Under the pieces are notes generated by a model. The model ran no database searches. It saw only the letters and a list, made by a program, of their open reading frames with translations, and was not told the origin of the DNA. The position numbers were made by a program, and so were the translations under genes. From the NCBI GenBank assembly GCA_943326975.2, contig CALPVI020000136.1, positions 1-5,668 of the forward strand: DNA of 5,668 nt, written 5' to 3'. This DNA is from Actinomyces viscosus (GTDB lineage: Bacteria > Bacteroidota > Bacteroidia > Flavobacteriales_D > Crocinitomicaceae). Every line of letters starts with the position of its first letter. The stretch's first letter is position 1. This document shows positions 1 through 5,668 of the stretch, piece by piece.

Positions 1-75
1 GATCCACGAGTTGTTTTGTTCAACTATGGCCTGACGAAATTCCTCTAAAAATTCTTTCGTGAGTTCGAATCGCAT
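1..75 (-). CDS. Partial CDS, 25 N-terminal residues; possibly an MgtE-type magnesium transporter
   Basis: An open frame starts at an ATG (75-73) and runs off the left edge without a stop. The visible peptide begins MRFELTKEFLEEFRQAIVEQ and continues NNSWI. It is charged, predicted helical and has no signal peptide, so the N-terminus is cytosolic. The opening, M-x-F-E-L-T-K-E-F-L followed by a short amphipathic helix, resembles from memory the start of Bacteroidota MgtE magnesium transporters, which begin with a cytosolic MgtE_N domain. That assignment is an inference from only 25 residues, and another soluble or membrane protein is possible. That the start is real is better supported: a promoter-like -7 element (92-99) lies just upstream, and the gene follows the GLPGLI gene on the same strand after a 90-nt gap. 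It is therefore probably a separate transcription unit. Confidence 0.45.
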   Translation of the reverse strand, partial: MRFELTKEFLEEFRQAIVEQNNSWI

Positions 76-91
76 TGTGATTTATTTTTAA

Positions 92-99
92 CAAAGGTA
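92..99 (-). promoter_or_regulatory. Bacteroidota -7 promoter element (TACCTTTG) for the partial left-edge gene
   Basis: Read on the minus strand, these bases are TACCTTTG, an exact match to the Bacteroidota sigma-ABfr -7 consensus TAnnTTTG. Transcription would begin near position 86, giving a leader of about ten bases before the ATG at 75. A proper -33 TTTG is missing at the usual spacing: the nearest minus-strand TTTG is at 132-129, about 29 nt away, which is too far. The call therefore rests on the -7 match and its position. Confidence 0.4.
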
Positions 100-124
100 A
101 CTTTTTTCAGTCGTTTGAGAATGA

Positions 125-142
125 CATTCAAAAAAAAGAATG
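125..142. repeat. Short inverted repeat with an A8/T8 loop, downstream of the first GLPGLI gene
   Basis: On the plus strand, CATTC (125-129), eight A (130-137) and GAATG (138-142) form a perfect 5-bp inverted repeat. It begins 24 nt past the stop codon of the GLPGLI gene at 166. In the minus-strand transcript it would be a weak hairpin with a U8 loop. The T run sits in the loop rather than after the stem, and the stem is short, so it is not a normal intrinsic terminator. It could also arise by chance in such AT-rich DNA. Confidence 0.3.
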
Positions 143-165
143 GTTAAGATAATGTTTTGAAAATG

Positions 166-888
166 TTAAAGCCAGCGAAATACTTCTTCTAAAAGATAAC
201 TACCCCATTTTTCTTTGCCATAATCTTCAACTAATTGCGTTCGTAAACCGTTGTAAGTATAGATTTTTTTCTTTTTGATTTCTATGGCAAAATCTTCTTT
301 TTTGGGTTGGATTACTTCTACAGACTTAGCGAAATAAATGACACTTCCATCTTCTGTTGCTAATCCTAAAATTGCCCCAGGTAAACCAGTGAAACTTTCC
401 GGACCAACAGCTGGAACAATTTCTTGACAGAACCAAGCGTAGATGCGAATAGAATCATTTTTTTGCCAAAAAGCCTTTCTACATTCATAGTTACAAATCA
501 CCCTTTTGCTATCTGTCATTTGCCATCTGCGTTCTAAATTTGAGTCTATTACAGTAACAGGTTGACCTAAAATACTAAGTAATAATATACTTCGTTCAGT
601 ATTAAAATTCTGATATGTCGTATTACTTGTTGTTGTCCAACCAATTTCATCTACTTCATCATTAGCTTGAGGTTTGAAAATATAATTTGTATCATTGAAA
701 TACAATTCAAATAAATCTGTTTTTGTTTTTACGCCATTCAAATATTCTTTGATATTTTCATCATTTTTGAATTTCTTTTCCACATTGGTTCTGCGTTCAA
801 AAAGAATTTTTCCTGAAGTAATTTGTCCTTTTGAAACTACATTTACTAACAGAAAAAGAATTACAGTAATGTATTTAATTCCAGTCAT
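166..888 (-). CDS. GLPGLI family exported protein, copy 1
   Basis: A 240-residue protein of the GLPGLI (TIGR01200 / Porph_ging) family, Bacteroidota envelope proteins without an established biochemical role. Residues 1-21 form a signal peptide (one Lys, then hydrophobic ITVILFLLVNVV), so the protein should be exported. The family signature is at 168-181, GLPGAILGLATEDG, with A in place of L in the name-giving motif. Before it come the usual WQ (122-123), NYEC (133-136), KA..WQKND (138-145) and YAW (150-152). Cysteines are at 132, 136 and 154; only C136 is shared with copy 2. There is no T9SS C-terminal domain; the protein ends in FRWL. The only Met at the N-terminus is the ATG at 888, which overlaps the end of the barrel gene by 14 nt (ATGACTGGAATTAA), so the two are very probably co-transcribed and translationally coupled. 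Family assignment is firm; a role as partner of the neighbouring barrel is inferred. Confidence 0.93.
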   Translation of the reverse strand: MTGIKYITVILFLLVNVVSKGQITSGKILFERRTNVEKKFKNDENIKEYLNGVKTKTDLFELYFNDTNYIFKPQANDEVDEIGWTTTSNTTYQNFNTERSILLLSILGQPVTVIDSNLERRWQMTDSKRVICNYECRKAFWQKNDSIRIYAWFCQEIVPAVGPESFTGLPGAILGLATEDGSVIYFAKSVEVIQPKKEDFAIEIKKKKIYTYNGLRTQLVEDYGKEKWGSYLLEEVFRWL

Positions 889-3634
889 CGAAGTCTTCTT
901 CTTTCGTTTTATTATTATTGAATTTTAATGTCAATTTGACTAAGAAATATCGTGAAATTATTTTAGTCTTGTAATCGGTTATGATATTGCTATTTATATC
1001 TCTATTTGCTGAAATATTTTGATTTAAAATATCATTGGCTTGTAAAGAAAGTATCAAGTTTTCTGTTTTTAAGAATGCTTTGTTGATGTTAGCATTCCAA
1101 ATGAAATATTTTAAATTATATCCATTTGCCCTTTGCCCGTTGATTGTATAAAATACATCTGAATTGATTTTAAGATGCCACCAAGGTAGTGTCCAATTTA
1201 CCGTAAATGTATATTGTTGCATGGTGTAAGGTTTATTTGAAAAACTACTTATAGAACTTTTTGGGTTGTTAAAACTTACATCACCGTTGAATGAGATAGA
1301 AAGAGAATCAAGTGTCATTTGAATACCAAAATTTGGCGCGAAATAAGAAGTTGAAGTTGTGTTTTTTTCTCCATTGATATAATTAGAGTATCTCGAATAA
1401 CTTCCATTAAAGCCAGGAGTAATTTCAATGAGTTTTTTGTAAATTGGAATTCCACAACCGAAGTAGACATTCGACCAGAAATTACCATCTATATTGACAG
1501 TTTTTGAAACCTGACGGCCATAATTGTCAAAGAATGAGGAATCTGCAAAATCGTTGTTTGTGTATTGAACGTTTCCACCTGTCCAAATATATTTTCCACT
1601 TAGGGCATTCCATGTATTAAAAAATACATCAGCTGAATGCATGTATAATGGTTTCAAATTTGGATTTCCTGTTGAAATACTGTTCGGATTCGTGTTGTCA
1701 GGTATTGGCTGTAAATTAGAAATAGATGGTTGTCTTGAATCTGTTTTATAATTGAATCTAAAATGGGTTGTTTGATTTGGACTATAACTATAACTTGCCT
1801 TAGGTAATAAATTGGTAATGTTTTGATTAATTATACTTTTTGTGATGATATTCTCGTTGTTTATTTGAATATTTCTTACGCGTGTACCAATTGAAGCCGT
1901 ATGTTTTTTCGATTCATAGATCAAGGAAGTACTTGCTCTATTTAGTTTTCGCACATTTTCAAAACTATTTGAGTAATTTGTATTGATGTCTGAATATGTG
2001 CCATTGATAAAATCACGTGTTTCCTTGCGTTGATTTTTTAAACCATATTCATACATATATTCTACTTCCAGTTTTATCTTTTTGGTTAATGGCTCTGTAT
2101 AAGTTACTTTACCAATGTGTGTTTGAGAAGAATTATCGTTGATTTTAGATTGGTTTGTTGTATCATTCATTGTAGAAGTTAGGTAATAGTTGTTTTGATA
2201 ATTTAAACTTCCTTGATTGGCATTATCCACATAATTCAATTCATAATTTGCTTTGATTTGTCGACGTGGTTTCATGAATTTATGTACAAAATTCAATTTG
2301 TTATCTATTTCTGTGCTTTTTGATGCTGTTCTATTTTTTATTAAACTAATTCTTGAGAGTTCTTCTTTTTCCGTTAAAAAAGAAGAATAGTCTATTTCGT
2401 CATTTGTTCCATTTGTTTCAATAATTTTTGGTTTGAATTCAATAGAAGTCAAAGAATCGATTTGAGAGAAAAGGGAGAAATTAATTGTGTGAGATTCATT
2501 TTCAATTATTGTACGACTAGAATCATCTGAATAATACGAAGTATCTGCTAAGAAATACTGTGAACGACTTTTAGAAAGTGAATTCAATTGATAGTTGTTA
2601 TAGGTATAGTTAAATCCAACTTTCGTTTTTTTATTCTTACCGATTTTATCGTTGTAATAGATCCCTGAACGGAAAGTTTTAGGGATACCATTTCCATTGT
2701 TACTGTTTCCACTCATGATATATTCCCCGTCTTCATTCATATAACCCCCACCTTCGTTGTCCAATCCGAATTTGTTGATATCACCCCAATCAAATCCAGA
2801 GCGTGGAGTGTTTGAACCTAAAGCAAATACTGAAATTTTTTGTGATTTATTGAAACTATTCAGAAGTAATTCTCCTTCATAGAATCGTTCAAAATCGCTG
2901 GCGATAGAAACTCTTCCAAAATAACCCTTTTTGGCTTCTTCTTTGAGTTTTAAATTCATGACTTGAATTGTTTCTTCTTCACCAGTGGAAGTATTTTCTG
3001 TTTTCTTTTCAAATACTTCTACTGTTTCTACTCCTTTTGCAGCTAAGTTTTTTGTTGCAACAGAAGGATCTGAACCAAAAAATTCATCTCCATCTACCAA
3101 TACTTGACTTATTTCTTTTCCTTGAGATTTGATTTTTCCGTCTTTATCGATTTTAATTCCCGGTAATCGTTTCAATAAATCCTCAACTACTGCATTTTCT
3201 CCAACTTTAAATGAATCTGCTACATAGACCATTGTATCGCCTCGGAAATAGATTGGATTTCGATTGGCAAAAATTACGACTTCTTCAATTTCTTTTGATT
3301 TTACACTAAAGCGAATTTTAGGAATAGAAATTTCTTGATTTTCACTACTTCCGAATACAAAGTAAGAACGATCCTCAAAGCGATTGTCTGAAATAATCAG
3401 GTTAAATGTATCCAAGTGAATTTTCTTTAAATTGAACTCACCTTTCTCGTTGGTTCTTGTGAACCCTAACAAAACAGAATCTTTTAACCGTACAGCCATA
3501 ACTATTGCATTTGATACAGGTTGAATACCAGTTGTATCATATACAGTGCCTGAAATTTTCATCACTTGTGCTTTGCCAAAAAGCGGTGTAAAAGTGCAAA
3601 GAATTAAATAAATGAAAAGGTTCAGTTTATTCAT
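875..3634 (-). CDS. TonB-receptor-like outer-membrane beta-barrel protein (OMP_b-brl_3 type), copy 1
   Basis: A complete 919-residue protein. Residues 1-22 are a signal peptide (hydrophobic LFIYLILCTF, likely cut after GKA). Residues 26-110 form a carboxypeptidase-regulatory-like beta-sandwich starting KISGTVYDT. A TonB-box-like IEEVVIFAN (116-124) leads into a plug-like domain (about 125-232) with the family's GDTMVY (132-137), VVEDLLKRLPGIKIDKDGKI (149-168) and LVDGDEFFGSDP (179-190). From about 236 to 905 are alternating strands and Asn/Ser/Tyr-rich loops of a large barrel, closing with RYFLVKLTLKF and an acidic tail, NNNKTKEEDFDDWN. This is the architecture of OMP_b-brl_3 proteins, related to TonB-dependent receptors; the transported substrate is unknown. 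No SusD-like lipoprotein gene is adjacent, which argues against a classical glycan SusCD pair. The partner gene is instead the overlapping GLPGLI gene. A promoter-like sequence lies directly upstream. The C-terminal 402 residues match the barrel gene at 4457-5668. Confidence 0.92.
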   Translation of the reverse strand: MNKLNLFIYLILCTFTPLFGKAQVMKISGTVYDTTGIQPVSNAIVMAVRLKDSVLLGFTRTNEKGEFNLKKIHLDTFNLIISDNRFEDRSYFVFGSSENQEISIPKIRFSVKSKEIEEVVIFANRNPIYFRGDTMVYVADSFKVGENAVVEDLLKRLPGIKIDKDGKIKSQGKEISQVLVDGDEFFGSDPSVATKNLAAKGVETVEVFEKKTENTSTGEEETIQVMNLKLKEEAKKGYFGRVSIASDFERFYEGELLLNSFNKSQKISVFALGSNTPRSGFDWGDINKFGLDNEGGGYMNEDGEYIMSGNSNNGNGIPKTFRSGIYYNDKIGKNKKTKVGFNYTYNNYQLNSLSKSRSQYFLADTSYYSDDSSRTIIENESHTINFSLFSQIDSLTSIEFKPKIIETNGTNDEIDYSSFLTEKEELSRISLIKNRTASKSTEIDNKLNFVHKFMKPRRQIKANYELNYVDNANQGSLNYQNNYYLTSTMNDTTNQSKINDNSSQTHIGKVTYTEPLTKKIKLEVEYMYEYGLKNQRKETRDFINGTYSDINTNYSNSFENVRKLNRASTSLIYESKKHTASIGTRVRNIQINNENIITKSIINQNITNLLPKASYSYSPNQTTHFRFNYKTDSRQPSISNLQPIPDNTNPNSISTGNPNLKPLYMHSADVFFNTWNALSGKYIWTGGNVQYTNNDFADSSFFDNYGRQVSKTVNIDGNFWSNVYFGCGIPIYKKLIEITPGFNGSYSRYSNYINGEKNTTSTSYFAPNFGIQMTLDSLSISFNGDVSFNNPKSSISSFSNKPYTMQQYTFTVNWTLPWWHLKINSDVFYTINGQRANGYNLKYFIWNANINKAFLKTENLILSLQANDILNQNISANRDINSNIITDYKTKIISRYFLVKLTLKFNNNKTKEEDFDDWN

Positions 3635-3654
3635 TTAGATTAAAATTGTTAATA

Positions 3655-3688
3655 CAACTATAGTCGAATTTTATATTTTGGTTACAAA
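3655..3688 (-). promoter_or_regulatory. Putative Bacteroidota promoter for the copy 1 barrel-GLPGLI operon
   Basis: On the minus strand, TTTG (3688-3685) is followed after 22 nt by TATAGTTG (3662-3655). This matches the Bacteroidota TTTG / TAnnTTTG pattern with one mismatch in the -7 element and a spacing near the upper end of what is accepted. Transcription would start near 3649, about 15 nt before the ATG at 3634. It would let the left cassette be expressed independently of the right one, although read-through from the right also remains possible. Confidence 0.4.
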
Positions 3689-3690
3689 TT

Positions 3691-3715
3691 AAATTTATTT
3701 TCTTTTTATAAATTT
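3691..3715. repeat. A/T-only 8-bp inverted repeat between the two cassettes
   Basis: AAATTTAT (3691-3698) and ATAAATTT (3708-3715) are perfect reverse complements separated by a 9-nt pyrimidine loop, TTTCTTTTT. The repeat lies just past the stop of the second GLPGLI gene (3729) and directly upstream of the proposed -33 element. In the minus-strand transcript it would give a weak A-U stem with no following U run, so it is a poor intrinsic terminator. A regulator-binding palindrome upstream of the promoter is the other possibility. Chance is also realistic at this base composition. Confidence 0.4.
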
Positions 3716-3728
3716 CAATAAAAAATAG

Positions 3729-4445
3729 TTAAAGCCAGCGAAACATATCTGAAAACCAACGCATGCCTCTTGGGGAGTTACCGAAATCTTTTTCAATTTT
3801 TGTTTTTAATTGCTCCATTGTAAACACTTCTTTTTTCAACGTATCGATCGTAAACATTTCTTTTTTTGGTATTATTTCCTCTACGGTTTTTGCAAAATAG
3901 ATGATTCCTCCATCTTCAGTTGCTAATCCTAAGATTGCTCCAGGTAAACCGTTAAATCCTTCTGGTCCTACAGATGGTTCAATGTCTAATGTATACCAAG
4001 CGTAAATGCGTGTTGTATCATTTTTTTGCCATATCGCTTTGTAACAATCATAGTTGGCAATTTTCCTTTTGTTTTCAGTAATTTGCCAATTTCTTTTTGT
4101 ATTCTCATCTTTTACATAGATAGGTTGGCCCATTACACTCAAAATTGATAATTTTTCATTTGTAGTAAAGTTTTGAAGTATCGTATTTTTAGAAGTAGTC
4201 CATGCTAATTGATCTGCTTCATCAGAGAGGATAGGTTTAAAAATAGAACAAGTATCATTGAAAAATAATTCAAATTGCTCTGTTCTAATTTTATTTGTTT
4301 CATTGATCATTTGTTTCATTCTACCTTCCGTAATCTTTTTTTCAAGATTCGTTCTGCGTTCAAAAACAATTTTTCCTGCAGTAATTTGTGTAAACCCTGC
4401 GACTGAAATGAATATGCCAAAAAGTATTAAAAATAAATTTTTCAT
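3729..4445 (-). CDS. GLPGLI family exported protein, copy 2
   Basis: A 238-residue paralogue of the protein at 166-888, from the same GLPGLI family of unknown function. The start chosen is the ATG at 4445, giving MKNLFLILFGIFISVAGFTQ, a normal signal peptide. The frame stays open to a TTG at 4466, but that start would add seven polar residues before the signal peptide and overlap the barrel gene. Right after the signal comes ITAGKIVFERRTNLEKK, nearly identical to copy 1. Family motifs follow: WQIT (120-123), NYDC (131-134), KA.WQKND (136-142), YAW (148-150) and GLPGAILGLATEDG (166-179), the last identical to copy 1. The protein ends in the same FRWL. Cysteines are at 66 and 134. The middle (about 38-58) and the tail region (200-232) diverge most. 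It follows the barrel gene at 4457 after 11 nt and is most likely in its operon. A role as partner of that barrel is inferred from the twice-repeated gene order. Confidence 0.92.
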   Translation of the reverse strand: MKNLFLILFGIFISVAGFTQITAGKIVFERRTNLEKKITEGRMKQMINETNKIRTEQFELFFNDTCSIFKPILSDEADQLAWTTSKNTILQNFTTNEKLSILSVMGQPIYVKDENTKRNWQITENKRKIANYDCYKAIWQKNDTTRIYAWYTLDIEPSVGPEGFNGLPGAILGLATEDGGIIYFAKTVEEIIPKKEMFTIDTLKKEVFTMEQLKTKIEKDFGNSPRGMRWFSDMFRWL

Positions 4446-4456
4446 GTTTCTATGAT

Positions 4457-5668
4457 TTAATGCCAACCGCCTTTTGCGTCTTCTTCTTTTGTTTTGTTGT
4501 TATTGAATTTATAGACCAATTTCAACAAGAAGTAACGTGAAATAATTTTTGTTCGATTATCAGTTGTGATATTTCCATTTACAGTTCGTAATGCAGAAAT
4601 ATTTTGATTTAAGATATCATTTCCTATTAAGGAAATAACAAAATTATCTGTTGTCGTAAACGTTCGACTAATAGAAGCATTCCATACAAAATAATTGATG
4701 TTGTATCCATTTGCACGTTGGCTATTTATAGTATAAGTGGCATCAGATGAAATTTTGAATTTTGAAGGTAAAGTCCATACGAAATCTGCACTATAGACTT
4801 GAATAGAATAAGGATTTGTCGCTATTGTTCCAATTGAGTTTTTAGGATTATTATAAGTGTATTTTCCACCTATTGTAAATTCTAATGAGTCTAAACTTAT
4901 TTCAAATTCTAATTCAGGAGTAAGTCCTGAAGTGGTCGTGATATTTCGATTATCGCTCACAATATTTGAATACTTCGAATAGCTTGCAGCAATTGATGGT
5001 GAAATTTCTAATCGTTTATTAAATAGAGGAAATCCAGCACTAGCATTTAAAGTAGAATTTATATTTCCATTGACATTAACAGTTTGAGAAATACTTCTGC
5101 CGTATTGATCGTAGGTTGTTGAATTGGCAAATGCATTATTAGTTAATGAATTATTGAATCCAAACCAAATGTATTTTCCAGTTAAAGCTTGCCAATTGTT
5201 GAAATTGATATTCAAATTATGCTCATAAGTTGGTTTCAAATCAGGATTACCAACTACAATTTTATTGGGGTTGGTATTGTTTTGTACTAATTGTAAATCA
5301 TTAATGGCTGGCTGACTTGATTTAGTATTATACGTAAAATTGAATCGTTTGCTTTGACTAGGTTTAAAATTATAACTGAATTTAGGAAGAAAATTTGAAA
5401 TGTTTTGATGAATCGTTGTTGATGTTGTAATGTTTTGATTATCAATATCTATGTTTCTTGCTCTTAATGTTGCTGTTATAGTTTGTGTACGAGATTCATA
5501 AATCAAACTTGTTGCTACTCGATTTTGTTTACGTGTATTCTCGAAATTATTAGTCAGTCCAGTATTAATGGATGAATAAACACCATTGACTCCATCTTTG
5601 GTTTCTTTATTTTGAGAAGATAAACCATATTCTATTAAATATTCAAACTCCAATTTCATTTTTTTGAA
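4457..5668 (-). CDS. Outer-membrane beta-barrel protein (OMP_b-brl_3 type), copy 2, C-terminal part only
   Basis: The frame is open to the right edge, so only the last 403 residues are visible. The first Met in view (5659) is internal: the sequence there, FKKMKLEFEY, lines up with KKIKLEVEY at residues 518-526 of the other barrel protein. The missing part should contain the signal peptide, regulatory-like domain, plug-like domain and early strands. The visible part is barrel: repeated strand/loop patterns rich in Asn, Ser and Thr, with NTNPN, GNPDLKP, GKYIW, DQYGR, NDILNQNIS and TKIISRYFLLKL, all nearly the same in copy 1. It closes with KFNNNKTKEED and a short tail ending GGWH. From the KK onward both proteins have exactly 402 residues; small indels near TLPSKFK and in the tail cancel out. 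It is probably co-transcribed with the GLPGLI gene starting 11 nt downstream. Its own promoter is outside the window. The substrate is unknown. Confidence 0.9.
   Translation of the reverse strand, partial: FKKMKLEFEYLIEYGLSSQNKETKDGVNGVYSSINTGLTNNFENTRKQNRVATSLIYESRTQTITATLRARNIDIDNQNITTSTTIHQNISNFLPKFSYNFKPSQSKRFNFTYNTKSSQPAINDLQLVQNNTNPNKIVVGNPDLKPTYEHNLNINFNNWQALTGKYIWFGFNNSLTNNAFANSTTYDQYGRSISQTVNVNGNINSTLNASAGFPLFNKRLEISPSIAASYSKYSNIVSDNRNITTTSGLTPELEFEISLDSLEFTIGGKYTYNNPKNSIGTIATNPYSIQVYSADFVWTLPSKFKISSDATYTINSQRANGYNINYFVWNASISRTFTTTDNFVISLIGNDILNQNISALRTVNGNITTDNRTKIISRYFLLKLVYKFNNNKTKEEDAKGGWH

Larger units (their letters stand above)
166..5668 (-). repeat. Tandem duplication of a barrel + GLPGLI two-gene cassette
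   Basis: Unit A (3634-166) and unit B (from beyond 5668 to 3729) have the same two genes in the same order and strand. Both barrel proteins and both GLPGLI proteins are paralogous along their comparable lengths, roughly half identical by eye. The units end similarly at DNA level: the last codons and stop, read on the plus strand as TTAAAGCCAGCGAAA, are the same at 166-180 and 3729-3743. The divergence shows the duplication is not recent. Unit B is incomplete only because the window stops. Confidence 0.85.

Noticed and set aside
100..165. Intrinsic terminator after the left GLPGLI gene
   Set aside because: The only hairpin found (125-142) has a 5-bp stem with the T run in its loop and no T run after it, so it does not meet the usual form of a terminator.
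695..928. Plus-strand open frame of 77 codons
   Set aside because: It is antisense to the junction of the left barrel and GLPGLI genes, which are both well supported. It has no recognisable domain, and its composition is that of a mirrored signal peptide and Lys-rich region.
875..3634. SusC-type glycan importer
   Set aside because: No SusD-like lipoprotein or glycoside hydrolase gene is adjacent. The plug-region motifs (LPGIKIDKDGKI, LVDGDEFFGSDP) fit the OMP_b-brl_3 type better than SusC/RagA.
4258..4455. Plus-strand open frame of 65 codons
   Set aside because: It is antisense to the N-terminal part of the second GLPGLI gene. It resembles the plus-strand frame at 695-928 only because the genes opposite are paralogues, so it is not independent evidence of an antisense gene.
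4446..4466. Longer GLPGLI copy 2 starting at the TTG at 4466
   Set aside because: It would place polar residues (ALNHRN) ahead of a complete signal peptide and start on a TTG inside the barrel gene. The ATG at 4445 gives a standard signal peptide matching the paralogue.
5657..5659. ATG at 5659 as the real start of the right-hand barrel gene
   Set aside because: The frame continues upstream to the window edge (F-K-K). The residues align with an internal position (518 onward) of the complete paralogue, and no signal peptide follows the ATG.

Overview
The window is AT-rich and looks like Bacteroidota, most likely Flavobacteriales. This rests on three things: two proteins of the GLPGLI family, which is largely confined to this phylum; two outer-membrane beta-barrel proteins of the OMP_b-brl_3 type with the phylum's typical carboxypeptidase-regulatory-like N-terminal domain; and TAnnTTTG-type promoter elements. 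All supported genes lie on the minus strand, so transcription runs from the right edge to the left.

Right to left the layout is: the C-terminal part of an outer-membrane beta-barrel gene cut by the window edge (5668-4457); an 11-nt gap and a GLPGLI gene (4445-3729); a 94-bp spacer with a plausible promoter and an A/T-only inverted repeat; a complete 919-residue beta-barrel gene (3634-875); a second GLPGLI gene overlapping it by 14 nt (888-166); a 90-bp spacer with a promoter-like -7 element; and the first 25 codons of another gene (75-1), perhaps an MgtE-type magnesium transporter. No intergenic stretch exceeds 94 bp. I saw no RNA genes, mobile elements or CRISPR.

The main point is that a two-gene cassette, [barrel gene - GLPGLI gene], occurs twice in tandem in the same order and orientation. 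The visible 402 residues of the second barrel align with the last 402 residues of the first almost without gaps and are roughly half identical by eye. The two GLPGLI proteins share long identical blocks and the same C-terminal FRWL. This is an old tandem duplication that has kept its gene pairing, which suggests that each barrel and its small exported GLPGLI partner act together at the cell envelope. The function and substrate of such pairs cannot be read from the sequence.
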